64,000 bases of DNA from assembly GCA_914767715.1 (NCBI GenBank), contig OU612069.1:27463387-27527386 (forward strand), in the 5' to 3' direction. Positions 1 through 12,585 of this stretch are shown in pieces. How positions within the stretch are numbered: position 1 is the stretch's first letter; every line of letters starts with the position of its first letter. Under the pieces are notes generated by a model that saw only the letters and a list, made by a program, of their open reading frames with translations, was not told where the DNA came from and ran no database searches. The position numbers were made by a program, and so were the translations under genes. Source of the stretch: Membranipora membranacea (Eukaryota > Bryozoa > Gymnolaemata > Cheilostomatida > Membraniporidae).

Positions 1-2381
1 TCAATTTTAACAGAAAAATAAAATAACATTGTCAAACAACATATCGCTGGCCCAGCGCGATAAAGTGCTATCTGGTAAAACCGAAAAAATCTTTTATAAT
101 TTTAGCTTTCAGATTTTCCATGCTCAAGATTTCAAATCTGGTTGAAAGTTTTTTCCATCTCTGTCCGTTCTCCAGATATCTGGTGTGACTTTATTTCAAC
201 TGGCAGAGTTTAAATATTTCCTCAGCGCGATAAAGAACTATGTGGCTTCATTCAACTTAATTTGTCAATCGTGTGTTCATTGTCCAATCATGTTATGTTC
301 TCAATGAAGGATTAGTAACAGAAAGTTTGTTTAAAATATTTTATCAACTGTATGTATAATTTCACTTTCATTTAACGCCTCGAATCAAGGCTCTTCAATG
401 ACCCTACAAATCTATATGTTGCCAGTTGAAAATAATACTATAGCAATTTTGAATATCGAGTTATAATTACTGTCTTTCTATGCAGTTATTTTGATCTGCA
501 CATTTCTCATATAGTTCTCATTGTACTTTATGTATGCTTGTGAAGTAAAGAAGTAGTTTGTAATAGATTTCACTGCTTGACTCAGAAACAGATAGTCAAG
601 TTACCTTGTTGATTAGGTTGTCATTTCACTAATTTAACAAATCAACTCAAACATTGCTGCATGTTGATGTAATCTCTTCTAAGCAGTTTAACAAACTTGG
701 TATGTCTGTTTGGTTGAAATTATAATGTTTGCTCTGTTTAGGGATGATCTGCTTAATTCAAAAATATCTAATTGTAGGTAAAATCTGAGAGAAGATCCCA
801 GTTAAAATTCCCCTTTGCTGGCAATGCCATTTGCTGTGCAATCCAGTAACGTAATAATTTCAGCCAAAGTCAATGGATATGAAACATAGCTAAGACTACT
901 TTTCAGTAGGGAGATGCCTACATAGCCTAGAAGAAGGAGCTCACAATCAAGTTAAAACAGTGGACTGTTCTTATAATCTGCCAACTAAAAAAGTGCAAAA
1001 TGATAGAAAAAGATTTCACTGTGTGCTGAGAGTCTTTAATCGACTAATCCTTTTGTGTAATACATATTAATCCTGCCCAAAAGTGTTAATCTCATCCTAT
1101 AGTTACATCATTATGAATAGTGGCTTCATTGCCAGTTAGATCTTTGTCGCGCTGTGATTCGATTATTTTCCCTGCGATAAGAGTCTATCTGGCTTTGTTA
1201 ATTGTAATTAAGGGATTAAAAAATCTTTGTATAGAAACTTCAACTCATGGTAATCATATATTTTCAAAGAACTTTGTTGCGCTGGGCCAGCGCATATCAC
1301 TCCCAAACTCTTATAAAGGGAAACAAGGATATTCTTACTTCCATAACCCGCACTCATGTTGTGGTGTGATGAATATGGTACTGAAGACAGATGCAATGGC
1401 AACCACAAAAGAAAATTTCACACTGTCACAGTGCGTGTAAAGAATCTGATTTTTGCCTTTTATCCCTGTGTGCCTTATTGATGGATAATCTCACTGATCC
1501 CCAAGAATGTGAACAAATCAATAGTTAGCGCGAAACTTTGGCTCAAAGTTATTTGTCAAAACATGCGGTGTTTTTTTAAAACAAGTTCCACTAAATTACA
1601 TTTTACACAGAGAAGAAGAGTCTCCACACGAACTGATACACAAGCTTCATTTAAATTTTTTTCCATTCGCCTTCTGTTTCGCTTTTGAATTGTGCACACG
1701 TAAGTACATTTACAACTGCCATTGTAAAAATGGATACACACAGGGCTTGTTGCCTAGAAGACTGATGAAAAGGGAAATCTGTAACCAAGCCAAAAAATTT
1801 CTTTCATAACCTTAAGAGACCGATTATCTCCTAACTTCTTACTTCATTTCCTTGTTATTCAAATATCACCAGGTGATAGTTTGAAATGAAAAAAATCTAA
1901 AAAATGTCATGCGCTTTAAATATTCTACACATAAGAATTTAACAATGGTTAGGCATGTTTCTGAGTGTTGACTTGTTTTGATAAACAATTAGGGGCTTTA
2001 TAAAAAGGAGAAATTCCTCATCTTTATGTAAATAACTATTATATTGAAAAGAAAATAAGACTGATAGATCATCTAAATATTACAGTCATCCCGCTATCCT
2101 GCAGACCAGAATGTCCGACCCCCTCCTCTCCCATAAAATGGCTATTGAATAACTGTACCCCTTCAGACGACAACGACATTTCCCTTGCGCTGGGTACATT
2201 CCGAACTCTTCTAATCGGTGTCTCATTGTAAGGAATCAAAAGCTGGAGCAACTAAGATTGCTATATTAAAAAATTCGTGCCAAATACTTCCAATTAGCGT
2301 AACATTGTAGGTTTGGTATTAAAGTGGTGATGGAAAACAATGTTCACATTTTATCTGCAGCGGTTTTGTTTTTTGTTCAAG
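1..2381. other. 5' flank without recognisable gene
   Basis: I see no exon here that I can support. The sequence is AT-rich and the short open frames look random. The exons encoding the start of the fibrinogen-related gene downstream should lie here or further left, but I could not place them. A short motif occurs three times with small changes, near 56-76, 225-244 and 1173-1192 (cgcgataaag followed by a ctatctgg-like tail). Confidence 0.5.
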
Positions 2382-5300
2382 GTCTGGTGTGATTTGGACT
2401 CCCCTGATGGACCATGGACAGTCTTTCTTAAAAGATTTGATGGTTCAATAGACTTTAACAGGACCTTTACTGAGTACAAGTATGGATTTGGCAATGCTGA
2501 TGGTGAATACTGGCTAGGTTAGTTTGTTTGATTTAAGTATATGGGAGTTTTCATTGATATTTCTTGATAACAATCAATCTATATCTCTTATTTCAAAATT
2601 AATCTATCATTTCCGCAACAAACTTGCAACTAAAAATAAGTCACTCAAAACGACAGTAAGTGGGATAGGAGCAGAAAATTGAACATTATTCCTGGAAGTA
2701 TCTGCTGCCCCTCAGGGAGACATGTTTGTAGATGAGCTCACATTCATTCACAAACAATCTTCTTAAGTATAGAGTGAATGAGTTTAAAAAAATCCAATTT
2801 GTTATGGATGAATCCGAAAATGTTTTGCTGGGTCAAGCTACTAGCATAAAAAAAACATCTAATGAATTTTTTTGGAAAATATGTGTTTGGTCATATCCAA
2901 GACGGTTTTATTCCCTTCAGACTCACTTCAAGATAAATCACATGAACTCTCGGGTGTATCGAAATAGCTCTTGATGTGAGAGGAAATTGAGGTTGGTTCT
3001 TAATTTTTACAAACAACAAAGACCTGCCTGTGAGAGGCAAATAGAAGACTGTAAATTGAGCTTATTTTTGTGGTTGCTCCTCTCCATTTTGGTTCTGTTT
3101 AACACACAAAGCATGAGAAGATATTATTAATATTATCTTGAGACTGTCTATTTTAAAACCTCTTTCAGATTAAGAAATGGTGAGATGAGAGACAAGGTTT
3201 GTTTTTCAAAATTTTTGGTTTGAGAGTTGATTAATCTCTTTTTCAGTGATAAAATTCAAAAATATTTCATGATGAGCAGACTTCAAGGTAAGCTCCTTTT
3301 AGCTCTGTTTCCCTAAAAGTACTAAAGTTGATGAAGGACACAACCAAATTAAGGCTAACAAATTACCTGAGTCAATTAATGGTTTGGTATGTTTTATATA
3401 TCGCACACCAAGGCTAAGCAAAATTGCACAGCAATATAACTTTGAGATGATCTGTGACACAAATAAAAATCGACTTTTTTTTAGGGCTATGAATTATTTG
3501 TATTATTTTAAAGATCAAGCCGATTATGGCAACACTCAGGTTAATAAGATAATTCTATGTGATCTAACTATGGTCTTACAATAGCCTACGATAGAAACCC
3601 TGTGCCTAATATGCCCAAATTTCCAAATTTTGCTAAAACTTTTTTTTTCTTCAAAATTTGTTTACATTCGAAGATAATAAATTTTCCCTCTTGTCACACT
3701 TCAGAATATTGTATTTGGGCTTGGCCTGCATACCACTCGTCAAAGTTGCTCGGTTTCTCAGCTAAATATTGTTAACCATTTGAGTTTTATAGTGAAGAAT
3801 TTGTTTTCTTCAAGCTCATTTCCTGCTTTGCTCTTGGCTGAGAAAATGAAAAGAGTGATATTACCATGGTAATGGGAGGTTATTATGCTAAATGTACTAG
3901 AAATACTTTAGGAATAAATCCTGCAAACTTCTGGAGAGTTGATAACAGACTCTAATCTTGTATAAGGTAAAATCGATGATTGAGTTGTGTTAGATGAGCA
4001 GTTGAATGGGTTCTCCAGTAAAGGTTTTTGGGCAGTTGATATTTGATAATAAACACAACGTTGGGAGAATACAGGCTTGCCGGTCTTAGGGGTCAGGTCA
4101 CAGTGATAGTTTGTGAAGGTGACTTTCAATGATCTAGTTACACCATGGAGTAACAGGTAACAGTAGTGAGACCAAGATTTACTCCTCCTTGGTATAACAT
4201 CAACCAAGAAGTGGTTACCTTACGGTGAGACAAAACTACATATATAAATTAACTAGATAGTAGATGGGACAATCAAATGTAAGAGCAACTGCATACCAAC
4301 TTGACAAGTGAAGATTAAGACAAGTTTCTATATAATTTGCCACGATGATTTGCCAATGATTTCTCATAGATGTACATAGAACTTTTTTTTCTTTTGTCAG
4401 GCTTGGAAAACTTACATGCTTTGTCCAGGAGCAATTACACAAGACTACGTATTGATTTGAAGGAAGTTCACTGGAATGGGAACCTCATCCCAAGATATGC
4501 TATGTATGACGAGTTCTTTGTTGGCAATGAATCATCTGATTATACAGTTATGAAGCTCAGTGGTTTTAGAGGTGAGAATTGATGTCATATTTTTGTAATC
4601 ACTCAATCACTCAGTGGCAAGCCATATTAAAGTCAAATCACCCAAAGAGCTGGGATTCGTCAAGGTTGACATTATCAAAGTAATTAATTAAAGTATTTTG
4701 TCAAGTAATGCATTTAAATTCACGCTTGCAGAGAATATTGGTATGTCGAAGATAAGAAACTAATGCTGTGTGTAGAGTACACAAATTTTAGGTTCGAGTA
4801 GCAAAGAATGTACAGTAAAATATCTTTCTGTATATCTGTTTGAACATAAGGCTCTATGGAATATTTACAAACTCGTTCATTCAAGCTGAGGGGACAGAGG
4901 TTCTCTACTAGAGATACTTATTCGAACAAGCCGCCCGGAAATTGTGCAGGTAAGTCATTGATCTGATGTGAATCTTTGGAAAACTTGTGTCAATGTCAAT
5001 GTCAGTGTCAGTGTCAGTGTCAGTGTCAGTGTCAGTGTCAGTGTCAGTGTCAGTGTCAGTGTCAGTGTCAGTGTCAGTGTCAGTGTCAGTGTCAGTGTCA
5101 GTGTCAGTGTCAGTGTCAGTGTCAGTGTCAGTGTCAGTGTCAGTTTCAGTGTCAGTGTCAGTGTCAGTGTCAGTGTCAGTGTCAGTGTCAGTGTCAGTGT
5201 CAGTGTCAGTGTCAGTGTCAGTGTCAGTGTCAGTGTCAATGACAATCTGATGAACAATACAGTAAACCAAGTGTTTAACTGTTGTTAGATAATGGCTGTG

Positions 5301-6567
5301 ATCTCATATGTGTAATATCTGAAATATCAGATGAGAATTTTAGGAAAATTCTTATTCTCCAAAAACTGACCAACCCGACATTTCATTCTTATGAACAATC
5401 CCAATTTCGAACAGATGTTCTCCACAGTAAATAAAGGGATAAAATGTTTAATGAAAATAGCTGCACATTGATGTAGTATGATTTGGATGATTATGGTATA
5501 ATACCTGAAATATCGCTTAAACTGAAGCTCTTGTTCTAAAAGACACCAATGATAGTATGCGCAATTGAGTTTGACTCAAAACCGGCAGCAGTTCTCATTG
5601 AACTAGTTGTTGCAGATACTTAAACCACCCGCTGACACAGCTGGGCTTTGCCCAACAGAGCCACCAGTCAAAGATTTAAATTGAGACTTGTGGCATCAAA
5701 ACATCTGGCCAGTAGCTTTGCATGGAGTTATATGAGCTCTCAAAATGAAAGGAGTATCTTCTTCCCCAGCCATCCATCAGTGATGACAAAAGTTGACTCT
5801 GACCAATCAAGTGCCTTTAGAATCAAGCTGAGATCAAACATTTTTGTCAGGGTCAACTTTTGCAAATTTATTTAGATATTCAGATTCACCATAATTAGTG
5901 ACCCTACTCACCTCATCTCCATCATCAAGCTCTGAGCCACCTCCTCCCAAACATCCATCAAGCACAACTATGGACTTCCATCTGTAAAATAATTTCATGA
6001 TAGCACAATCCACTGTCTTAATGCCACTCACAATTATGTGCAACACTTTAGCTGTATACTGTGCTCTGTCTAGGTTTTAAAATTCAGTCTGTGGGTATCA
6101 AACCTCTGATTGACCAAGCAAATAATTGAGTGAAACGAATTCTAGATGAGTCATTGCTCATTTATAGCCTCAAATTTCAAATTCAAAGTGCTAATTGCCT
6201 CTGAAGTGTAGACAAGGTGTCTTTCATGAATGATTTCATCTCAAAACCAACTTAGGCCGCTTATCAACCCACCACAAGTTGCTGAAAAGAGAAAGAGAAT
6301 GTTGGGTATTGAGATTTTGATAGCCAGTTTCTTGATAATAATGTATTTTTTGCCCTTACATTTGATCTATTCACAATTTTTACAGTAACTGATTACACTG
6401 CTGCGTATCTAAGGAAGTGTGGAGGTGGTTGGTGGTTTGCTGTATGTTATGGTTACTGCCTTACTTGTGGAACATTGAACTCTAGTGATTGCCATGGTGA
6501 TGGATTTCCCCGGTCAGCTGGGACATTGGATCTCTTTATGGCGGAGATGAAACTGAAACTCCCCTGA
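2382..6567 (+). CDS. Fibrinogen-related domain (FReD) protein, C-terminal exons
   Basis: The exons together encode most of a fibrinogen C-terminal domain, the globular recognition domain of ficolins, tenascins, angiopoietins and invertebrate FREPs. Exon 2382-2517 has VWCDLDSPDG, GSIDFNRTFTEYKYGFG and the hallmark GEYWLG. Exon 4401-4571 continues GLENLHALS and ends MKLSGFR. Exon 4851-4949 reads GQRFSTRD and PPGNCA. Terminal exon 6386-6567 carries GGGWWF, further cysteines and AEMKLKLP before TGA. All junctions are GT..AG, and the internal introns are phase 1, so they join in frame. The order of motifs and the terminal EMKL signature match the family. The calcium-binding stretch and the WW..C region are present. 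Family knowledge: these domains are secreted lectin-like modules. The N-terminal exons (signal peptide and any partner domain) were not found, so the protein's architecture and function remain open. Confidence 0.88.
4732..4740 (+). other. Possible 9-nt microexon of the FReD gene
   Basis: Nine bases (agaatattg) lie between a cag acceptor ending at 4731 and a gtatgt donor at 4741. Inserting them keeps phase 1 on both sides and adds three residues (ENI) between GFR and GSMEY. Most FReDs carry a small G/N-rich turn at this point, before the SM.Y segment. Without it the flanking exons still join in frame, so it could be optional or spurious. Confidence 0.3.
4990..5239 (+). repeat. (GTCAGT)n hexamer microsatellite
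   Basis: About 41 nearly perfect copies of a 6-bp unit lie in the last recognised intron of the FReD gene. There is one interrupting T (cagtttcag near 5143) and degenerate edges with tcaatg. A 6-bp unit never shifts frame, so it yields artificial Ser-Val, Cys-Gln, Asp-Thr and Leu-Thr dipeptide frames on both strands. Confidence 0.97.
5912..5981 (-). other. Possible minus-strand exon, unknown product
   Basis: On the minus strand a 70-bp stretch lies between a ttattttacag acceptor and a gtgagt donor. One frame is open through it and reads WKSIVVLDG, then a Gly-rich run and ELDDGDE. It lies antisense inside the last FReD intron. I do not recognise the peptide and found no partner exon, so it may be chance or a relic of an inserted gene piece. 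Confidence 0.22.
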
Positions 6568-7526
6568 TATACAAAAAAACATCATAAATTTAGTTGTTGA
6601 TTTATGGCATTAGGCCTATTTAAAATATTTGTCCACACAACAAATTGGCAGATCAATTAATTTAATGAAAAACAAAGTAAATTATTATGTTAACAATTCA
6701 CATTTTAGTTATAAGTTATATACTTTAACTTTAAGCAGCTTTGGGAAACAGTCATTTAAACAGAAAGTCTAGGTTATAGTAGTGTCCTCAATTTAAAAAT
6801 ACCTCAAATTTTAGTAAAACAATCGATCAGTTTATTACCTACCTTTACCTGTAAACACCTTCTTTTCTTCTGTTTTGCAATCTTCAAAATAATTTTCTGT
6901 TATTGAAACAATATAAACAATATAAACAATGTTATTAAATCATGGAAGCTTACTTAAAATAATATATAAGAGCATTGTTTCGACAGGCCATAATGTACTT
7001 GCCTACTTCCTTTTTTAAATACCAAAATTCTGAAAGTATGGCTTCATCATGAAAAAGCAGTCGCACTGTTGATTTATTCGTGCTCAGTGGCAAGTTTCCT
7101 GTATTCATTAGATCCTGCTTCATTGTACTTCAAAACATAATTAATAATGTCTATGAAAATGTCAGCATGTACATAAGTTCAGGTACAGCAGCTGATATAC
7201 GGGATGGATTCTGTATAAGTAAGGATTCATAATTGCTATTAGTTGAATTCCCTGATGGGGAGAAAAATACTCTTCTTGGCACTGTATTCAGTCCGTGACA
7301 AAGAGTCTTCATTAGCTTAATATTGGCTTTGATATTTTTTTGTTGTTGGATGGAAAAATAGAGCCACGGCAAGACCACCGAGAACCTGACTAATTATCAC
7401 ACACCGAATATATCATGTATTGTTATACATGACGTGGCGACAAGCTGGAATTTTGAGCTTCTCGTGGAAAAAATTCTCTAAAAAATTATCTAAAAAAACT
7501 ATCAAATATAGAAAATAGAACAATAC
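6568..7526. other. Spacer between FReD gene and non-LTR element
   Basis: No gene is supported here. The 3' part (from about 7390) may be the 5' untranslated leader of the downstream non-LTR retrotransposon, but I cannot see a defined left boundary or target duplication. Confidence 0.4.
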
Positions 7527-9559
7527 ATGAAGGAAACATCCAAGATAAAACTGCAAAACAGATTCTCGCCCTTTACAACAGGGCGAGAATCGAGATCTCA
7601 GAATGTAGAAATGTCGGATAATTTACTACCTTATGCTATGGATCGTGCAAAGGCACTCAACCAAAAGATAAAGAATGCAAACAGCAGACTGAATTACCAA
7701 GGTGAGCTAACCATCAAAGGAAATGCCCGTGATCCTCAAATAGTAGGTCACTACAGCTCTGCAACCTACGAATATATGCGACCATCTTTCCTGTCATACA
7801 TTGAACATTGTGGATATGAGGCTGATATTTGCGACAACAAGGACAAATCTGGTCTAGTGGTACATACCAAAATAACAATATATAATGACAAAAACAGTGA
7901 AGAAGTCTACTTCACAATTAACTTCTATCATACGACCAATACCATATTAGTTAAGCACACGAGTGCCTTAAAATATAACATTGATTTGTTCATGCATGTC
8001 TATCAAGATATCATGTCTGACATCCCCGTGCAGAAGTCAAATGAGTTACAGTCAGCGTGCCAGGATGCCCTTCAAGAACTCAGAGGAGAATCTGTGAAGG
8101 TAGATCACTGCAGGTCACGTTGCTCTTCTCTGAATCTGTCATCTAATAGTACACAAAGCACATCTGCAATTCATCAGGATGCCATCACCTTTAGCCAAAC
8201 ATCACCAAGGTATACAAAAAATGGTGATGTTGATCACTGTGAGAACAGAGACCAACCTCAAGACATCGACGTTATAGTGAAAGCTGTCTGCAAAGACACA
8301 CTTATGGAAATAGATAGACAATCTTCCTTGAAGCGTAATCAAAGGTCAGCTATGGTCGATTGTACTGAAAATGATGCTTGTACTGAAAATATGCAGGCCA
8401 AGAAATATTGTCATGATATGCCAGGTTGTTCATATTGGGCGGCGGAGGGTGATAGTATGCCACGATCATCCATTCATCACTCCGCTAGTAGTCTACTAGC
8501 CAACACAGCTCATTGTGATACAACTAACCAGCACTCACCGACAAAAATGCCCACAATTGAAGCCATTCAATTTCAACTGTTGTCTGCCCTTGAAAGAATT
8601 AATAACTTGGAACTAAAAGTTAGTATATAATTACAAACGAGCACTCCAGCTTGAAGAAAGAGGTAGAACAATTCAAAACACAGCAATCTAATACTCCCGA
8701 GGTCTCTCAATCAGTAACTGCTAACAAGGTGACATTTGCTCAGTTAGCACAATCAATGAAAAACCAAAACTCTGATAAACCGATGCCAAAGCATGAGAGA
8801 CATAAGCGTACCATCACATTCAAACCACAAAAGAATATCGTAGTAGCTGTTGAAAGAGAGGGTGATATCGTCAAGAATGATGACGACATCAGAAAAGCAC
8901 TAGACGGACTCGACAGCGACATTACTATTGAGAGAATTAGTAGAAGCAGTAATAACTGCTTCAAAAAGTTCTGTGCGCAATTCAGCGAAGAAAGAATGGT
9001 AGATACTGCTATCACAAAATGGTCACCAAACATTTTTGGACAATCTTCAGTTAGAAAACCTATCCGACAGTCCCAGGCCATATCGGTCGGAGTTATGAAA
9101 GGTGTTCCTTTTTTCGTTGATGAGGCTGACATTGTGAGGGACCTTGAACAGGAAGGATTTGGTGAAACAACAGTTTCTAGAATAACTAAGTTTAAAAATC
9201 CTACAAGATCTGTCAGGGTAAACTTTAAATCTCCCGAACTTCTACAAAAAGCCATGAAAGATAGAGTGCGCTCTAATAACCTTACTTTCGTGGTCAAAGA
9301 GCACAACTTGCCATCTGTCATTAGATGCTACAACTACCATGGATACAAGCACAAAGCATCCTCTTGCCCCAACCAAAAAGCCTGTTTTAACTGTGGTGGT
9401 GCGTACCATGGCGATCAATGTTCGGAGGTCCCTAATTGTATCAACTGTAAGGGAGATCATCGAGCGTCATCCATAACTTGCCCAGTATATCTGAAATTAT
9501 CTCACACAATAGATCGGTTCATGCAACTGAGTCCTCACCCTCAAGTTCCGATTGACTAG
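7527..9559 (+). pseudogene. Non-LTR element ORF1 (gag-like, zinc knuckles), frame-broken
   Basis: Two overlapping-order open frames, 7527-8627 and 8651-9559, appear to be one original ORF1 broken by a stop and a frame change near 8628-8650. The first part has a hydrophobic segment EVYFTINFYHTTNTILVKH, a type of motif I associate with ORF1 proteins of invertebrate non-LTR elements. It ends in a leucine-rich, probably coiled-coil stretch (ALERINNLELKV) that seems to run on into LKKEVEQF of the second part. The second part ends with three cysteine/histidine knuckles at about residues 225-280. The first lacks its second cysteine (CYNYHGYKH..C). The second, CFNCGGAYHGDQC, and the third, CINCKGDHR..., are better preserved. 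Family role: RNA binding and packaging. The missing cysteine and the frame break argue against function. Confidence 0.8.
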
Positions 9560-9582
9560 AGAATTTCAACACAAACAACAAT

Positions 9583-12227
9583 GTGTCCGAAAACTGCGTT
9601 CTTCATTCAATATACCTCCATAATATCAGATCACTAAATCTAGAGAAGTATAATGAGCTAAAAGTTCTGGCGAAGCACTATGATCTTATATTTCTGACTG
9701 AATCTTGGCTTACTTCAGATAAGGAGCATCTTTATAATATTGATGGATTCAAATTACATACATGCCATCGAGCCAACAAACGCACAGGTGGCGGTGTAGC
9801 TGTTTATGCCAGGGATACACTTTCAGTGCAGAAGCTGTGTACATATTCTGAACGATCTGTATCTGCCTACTGGTTTATGATTCAACAAGCAAACATGCCA
9901 TTAGTTATATTTGCTATAATTTACCACCCCCTATGTTTGCCGAAATTGTCAAAGGATGGGACAGCGGACCACATTATATCCACTGTTTCCAAATTACTGC
10001 ATAAGCACTCATCAGCCAAATTGTTCATCTGTGGAGATTTTAACGACCTGGATACTGAGTCAATAACAAACATTATCCCAGTTCAACAGATAGTGATATT
10101 CCCTACTCGATACGGTATGACAGTTGTTTAGATCTCATATTCACAGATATTGCTGACTATGTTAAATCGGGTTGTGTGTCTTTGCCACCAATTTTGGCTC
10201 ATGATCATTGTGCCATTTCTGTGCCTTCGGTTAAAATTAAGAGAGCTCCGAATTAAAATGCAACATAACTCCTGCCTCAAAAGTAGCTGTAACAAGAGAG
10301 TTTTCCTCCCTCTCATGGTCAAATTTATTCAATGCAAACACAGCTGATGAGAAGGTTGATATCCTACACAACACTATCAATAGTATACTAGAGAAACATT
10401 GTCCAGTTAGGAGTGTGCGCATTCCTTCTGGGAAACCGGTATTAACATCACCACTAATCCGCAAACTTCAGCGTGCTAAACAGAGAGCTCATAAGAAAAA
10501 CAACTGGAAATTCTTGGCCAAGATGCTTTCATCACAACTTAAACAACAACTAGCTAAGCAGACTTCGGATAATGTGAATGAGACTGGGTAAGGTAGTAAA
10601 AGCTGGTGGAAAAACCTCAAATAGCTCACTGGAGACTGGCACAATGCACGTCCTGCACCGTTCATATACCCTTCTTTTCCTGATGATTGTGTTTCTGTCT
10701 CTGTTAATGAAATGGAAGTATTCAAACATCTTAGAGGTATAAACACTCACAAGTCTACTAATAGAGAGGATTATCCTAGCTGGGTCACCAAAAACAACGC
10801 ACATCCGTTGTCACTTCAAATAACTAATATAATCAACAAAATTCTTGAAAGCGGTCATTTCCCCACGCTTTGAAAAAGAGCAGAAGTTACTCGATTGAAT
10901 AAAGTGAAGACACCTTCTACCTTCAAGGAGCTCAGACCTATCTCATTGCTCTTCCATGTAGGAAAAGTTACGGAGAAAATCATATCTGAGCTGATCAGGG
11001 TGCAACTCCCCAGTTTTGATGATCAGTATGCATACTAATGGAATGAGCACCACTGACGCTCTAGTGTAGTTTACAACGAAAATTGCGTCTAGTCTTGATG
11101 ATAAACAGAATGTTGCTGTTCAGGCTTTGATGCTGGATTTCAGCAAAGCTTTTGATAAAATGCTTCCACACATTGCTATTCAAAAACTTCTAGCCTTAAA
11201 TACCAGTCCTAGTCTCGTCAGACTGATGATGGGTTTCTTCAATAATAGATGGCAGAGAGTGAGGTACGCAGGTGTATATTCATCATATGAGTGTTGCAAA
11301 ATCGGAGTTCCACAGGGTACTTTTATGGGACCGTTCTTGTGGAACATTTTTGTGCATGATCTGCTGCCCAAAATAGCTTGTATCAAATACTCAGATGACA
11401 CTACAGTTTATAATGTGGTAGAAAGCTCGGAAGTGCGCATAGAAAACTCGACATCTCATAAAGCATTTCTCGTATTTCATGCTAATCCTCTACAGTCTGC
11501 GGCTGATTATGCGGCAAGCTGGTGTAAAGAAAATTCAATGCTGTTAAACGTCACTAAGTCACAATCACTGACTCCGACCCTCCAAAAGAACATCATCTGT
11601 GATACTATCAAGATAAATGACATGCCCATCTCAAAAAATTCATCAGTCAAACTTTTGGGGGTTTGCTTTGACGATCATATGAGATTCAGTGCTCACATTG
11701 ACTCTGTAATAAGTAAGTTAAGGCCAGCTGTGCATGCCATTATTCTGCTCAGGAAAGTTGGGGTCTCCACGTCTAGTCTGGTCACATTTTATAGATCTAG
11801 AGTTCTGTCAGTGATCTCATACGCAGCACCAAGTTGGTTCCCTTACTTATCGAAAGGGGACAAGGAGATTCTTGAAAGACTACAGAAGTTATGTCTCAGG
11901 GTTATTTTGCCATGGTTAGAACATTATGATGAGCGTCTTGCAGCATTAAACTTAACAGAATTAAGTGTTTATCTGGACATATGCTGCCTAAAGTATTTCA
12001 ATAATGTGAGAAAGAACACCAGCCATCCACATCACCATCATCTACATCACCTAGCAACAAATGACAGGCACCATCATAAAACCACAACCCTCCCTAAATC
12101 CAATACTGCTCTTTGCAGAAAAAGCCTTTTTATAAATACTCATAAATACATCAATGCCTTCTTATTGCTTCTTTTGTTTTTTGTTTTCACATGGTCTTAT
12201 TTGCCTCATGCATTGATCGGTGGTTAA
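9583..12227 (+). pseudogene. Non-LTR element ORF2 (endonuclease + reverse transcriptase), frame-broken
   Basis: The N-terminal endonuclease domain is readable at 9583-10131: LTESWLT, TGGGVAVYARD and the catalytic FICGDFND. Beyond a stop near 10131 the reading continues in other frames with stops around 10250, 10590, 10620, 10870 and 11036. Conserved linker and palm pieces (ELRPISLL near 10930) sit between these breaks. The last open stretch, 11127-12227, holds the RT palm: LDFSKAFD, then GVPQGTFMGPFLWN and the catalytic box as YSDD (usually YADD). A C-terminal thumb segment with LERLQKLCLRVILP follows. Family role: target nicking by the endonuclease and reverse transcription primed on the nicked target. 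The number of breaks shows an old, dead copy. Confidence 0.85.
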
Positions 12228-12231
12228 TAAA

Positions 12232-12585
12232 AGTTCATAATATGTACCATCAGAGATGGCATCTCACCGACCAAACAATCAAATACAAAGCCTTAACATA
12301 TTGTGGATTCGTTATTGAACTTTGGCTCTCCATCAAGAACTGTTGATAGTCTTGGCTGCACAGATTTCAAATTCTCTTTGTTTCATAATTGCAACAGTTA
12401 GTCTCTTAAATACAACAATTTGTGGTTGGCATTGTAACTGCTGCATTCAGCCTTGCCCCAGTCAAATTGAAGTCAAAATGAAGAGTCGATGAGAACTTGT
12501 TTGAAACCTTGGTTGCCCTTTAAGACTTTAAAGCATATGAAGACGACACTTCACCCCATGGCCGTTTTGGCATGTTTAGTCTTAC
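12232..12585. other. Spacer downstream of non-LTR element
   Basis: No feature can be supported with confidence. On the minus strand a segment around 12440-12470 (KAECSSYNANH) vaguely resembles the last ARM repeat of importin-alpha, but it has stops and no clear splice sites. Confidence 0.3.

Larger units (their letters stand above)
7527..12231 (+). mobile_element. Decayed CR1/Jockey-like non-LTR retrotransposon
   Basis: Two successive coding regions have the order expected of a LINE of the CR1/Jockey group. First comes an ORF1 ending in retroviral-type zinc knuckles, then an ORF2 with an apurinic-type endonuclease followed by reverse transcriptase. An AATAAA lies at 12226-12231, just where ORF2 ends. 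No poly(A) or clear microsatellite tail follows and I could not identify flanking target duplications, so both ends are approximate. Several stop codons and frame changes in both ORFs show the copy is inactive. Clade assignment rests on the ORF1 knuckles and on endonuclease and RT motifs read by eye. Confidence 0.85.

Noticed and set aside
1120-1440. 106-codon plus-strand ORF upstream of the FReD gene
   Set aside because: No domain, signal peptide or splice donor consistent with joining the FReD exons.
4908-5288. Dipeptide-repeat ORFs (SV, CQ, DT, LT)
   Set aside because: Translations of the GTCAGT microsatellite in an intron.
8740-9321. Minus-strand ORF of 193 codons
   Set aside because: Shadow of the zinc-knuckle ORF1 on the opposite strand; hydrophobic low-complexity product without motif.
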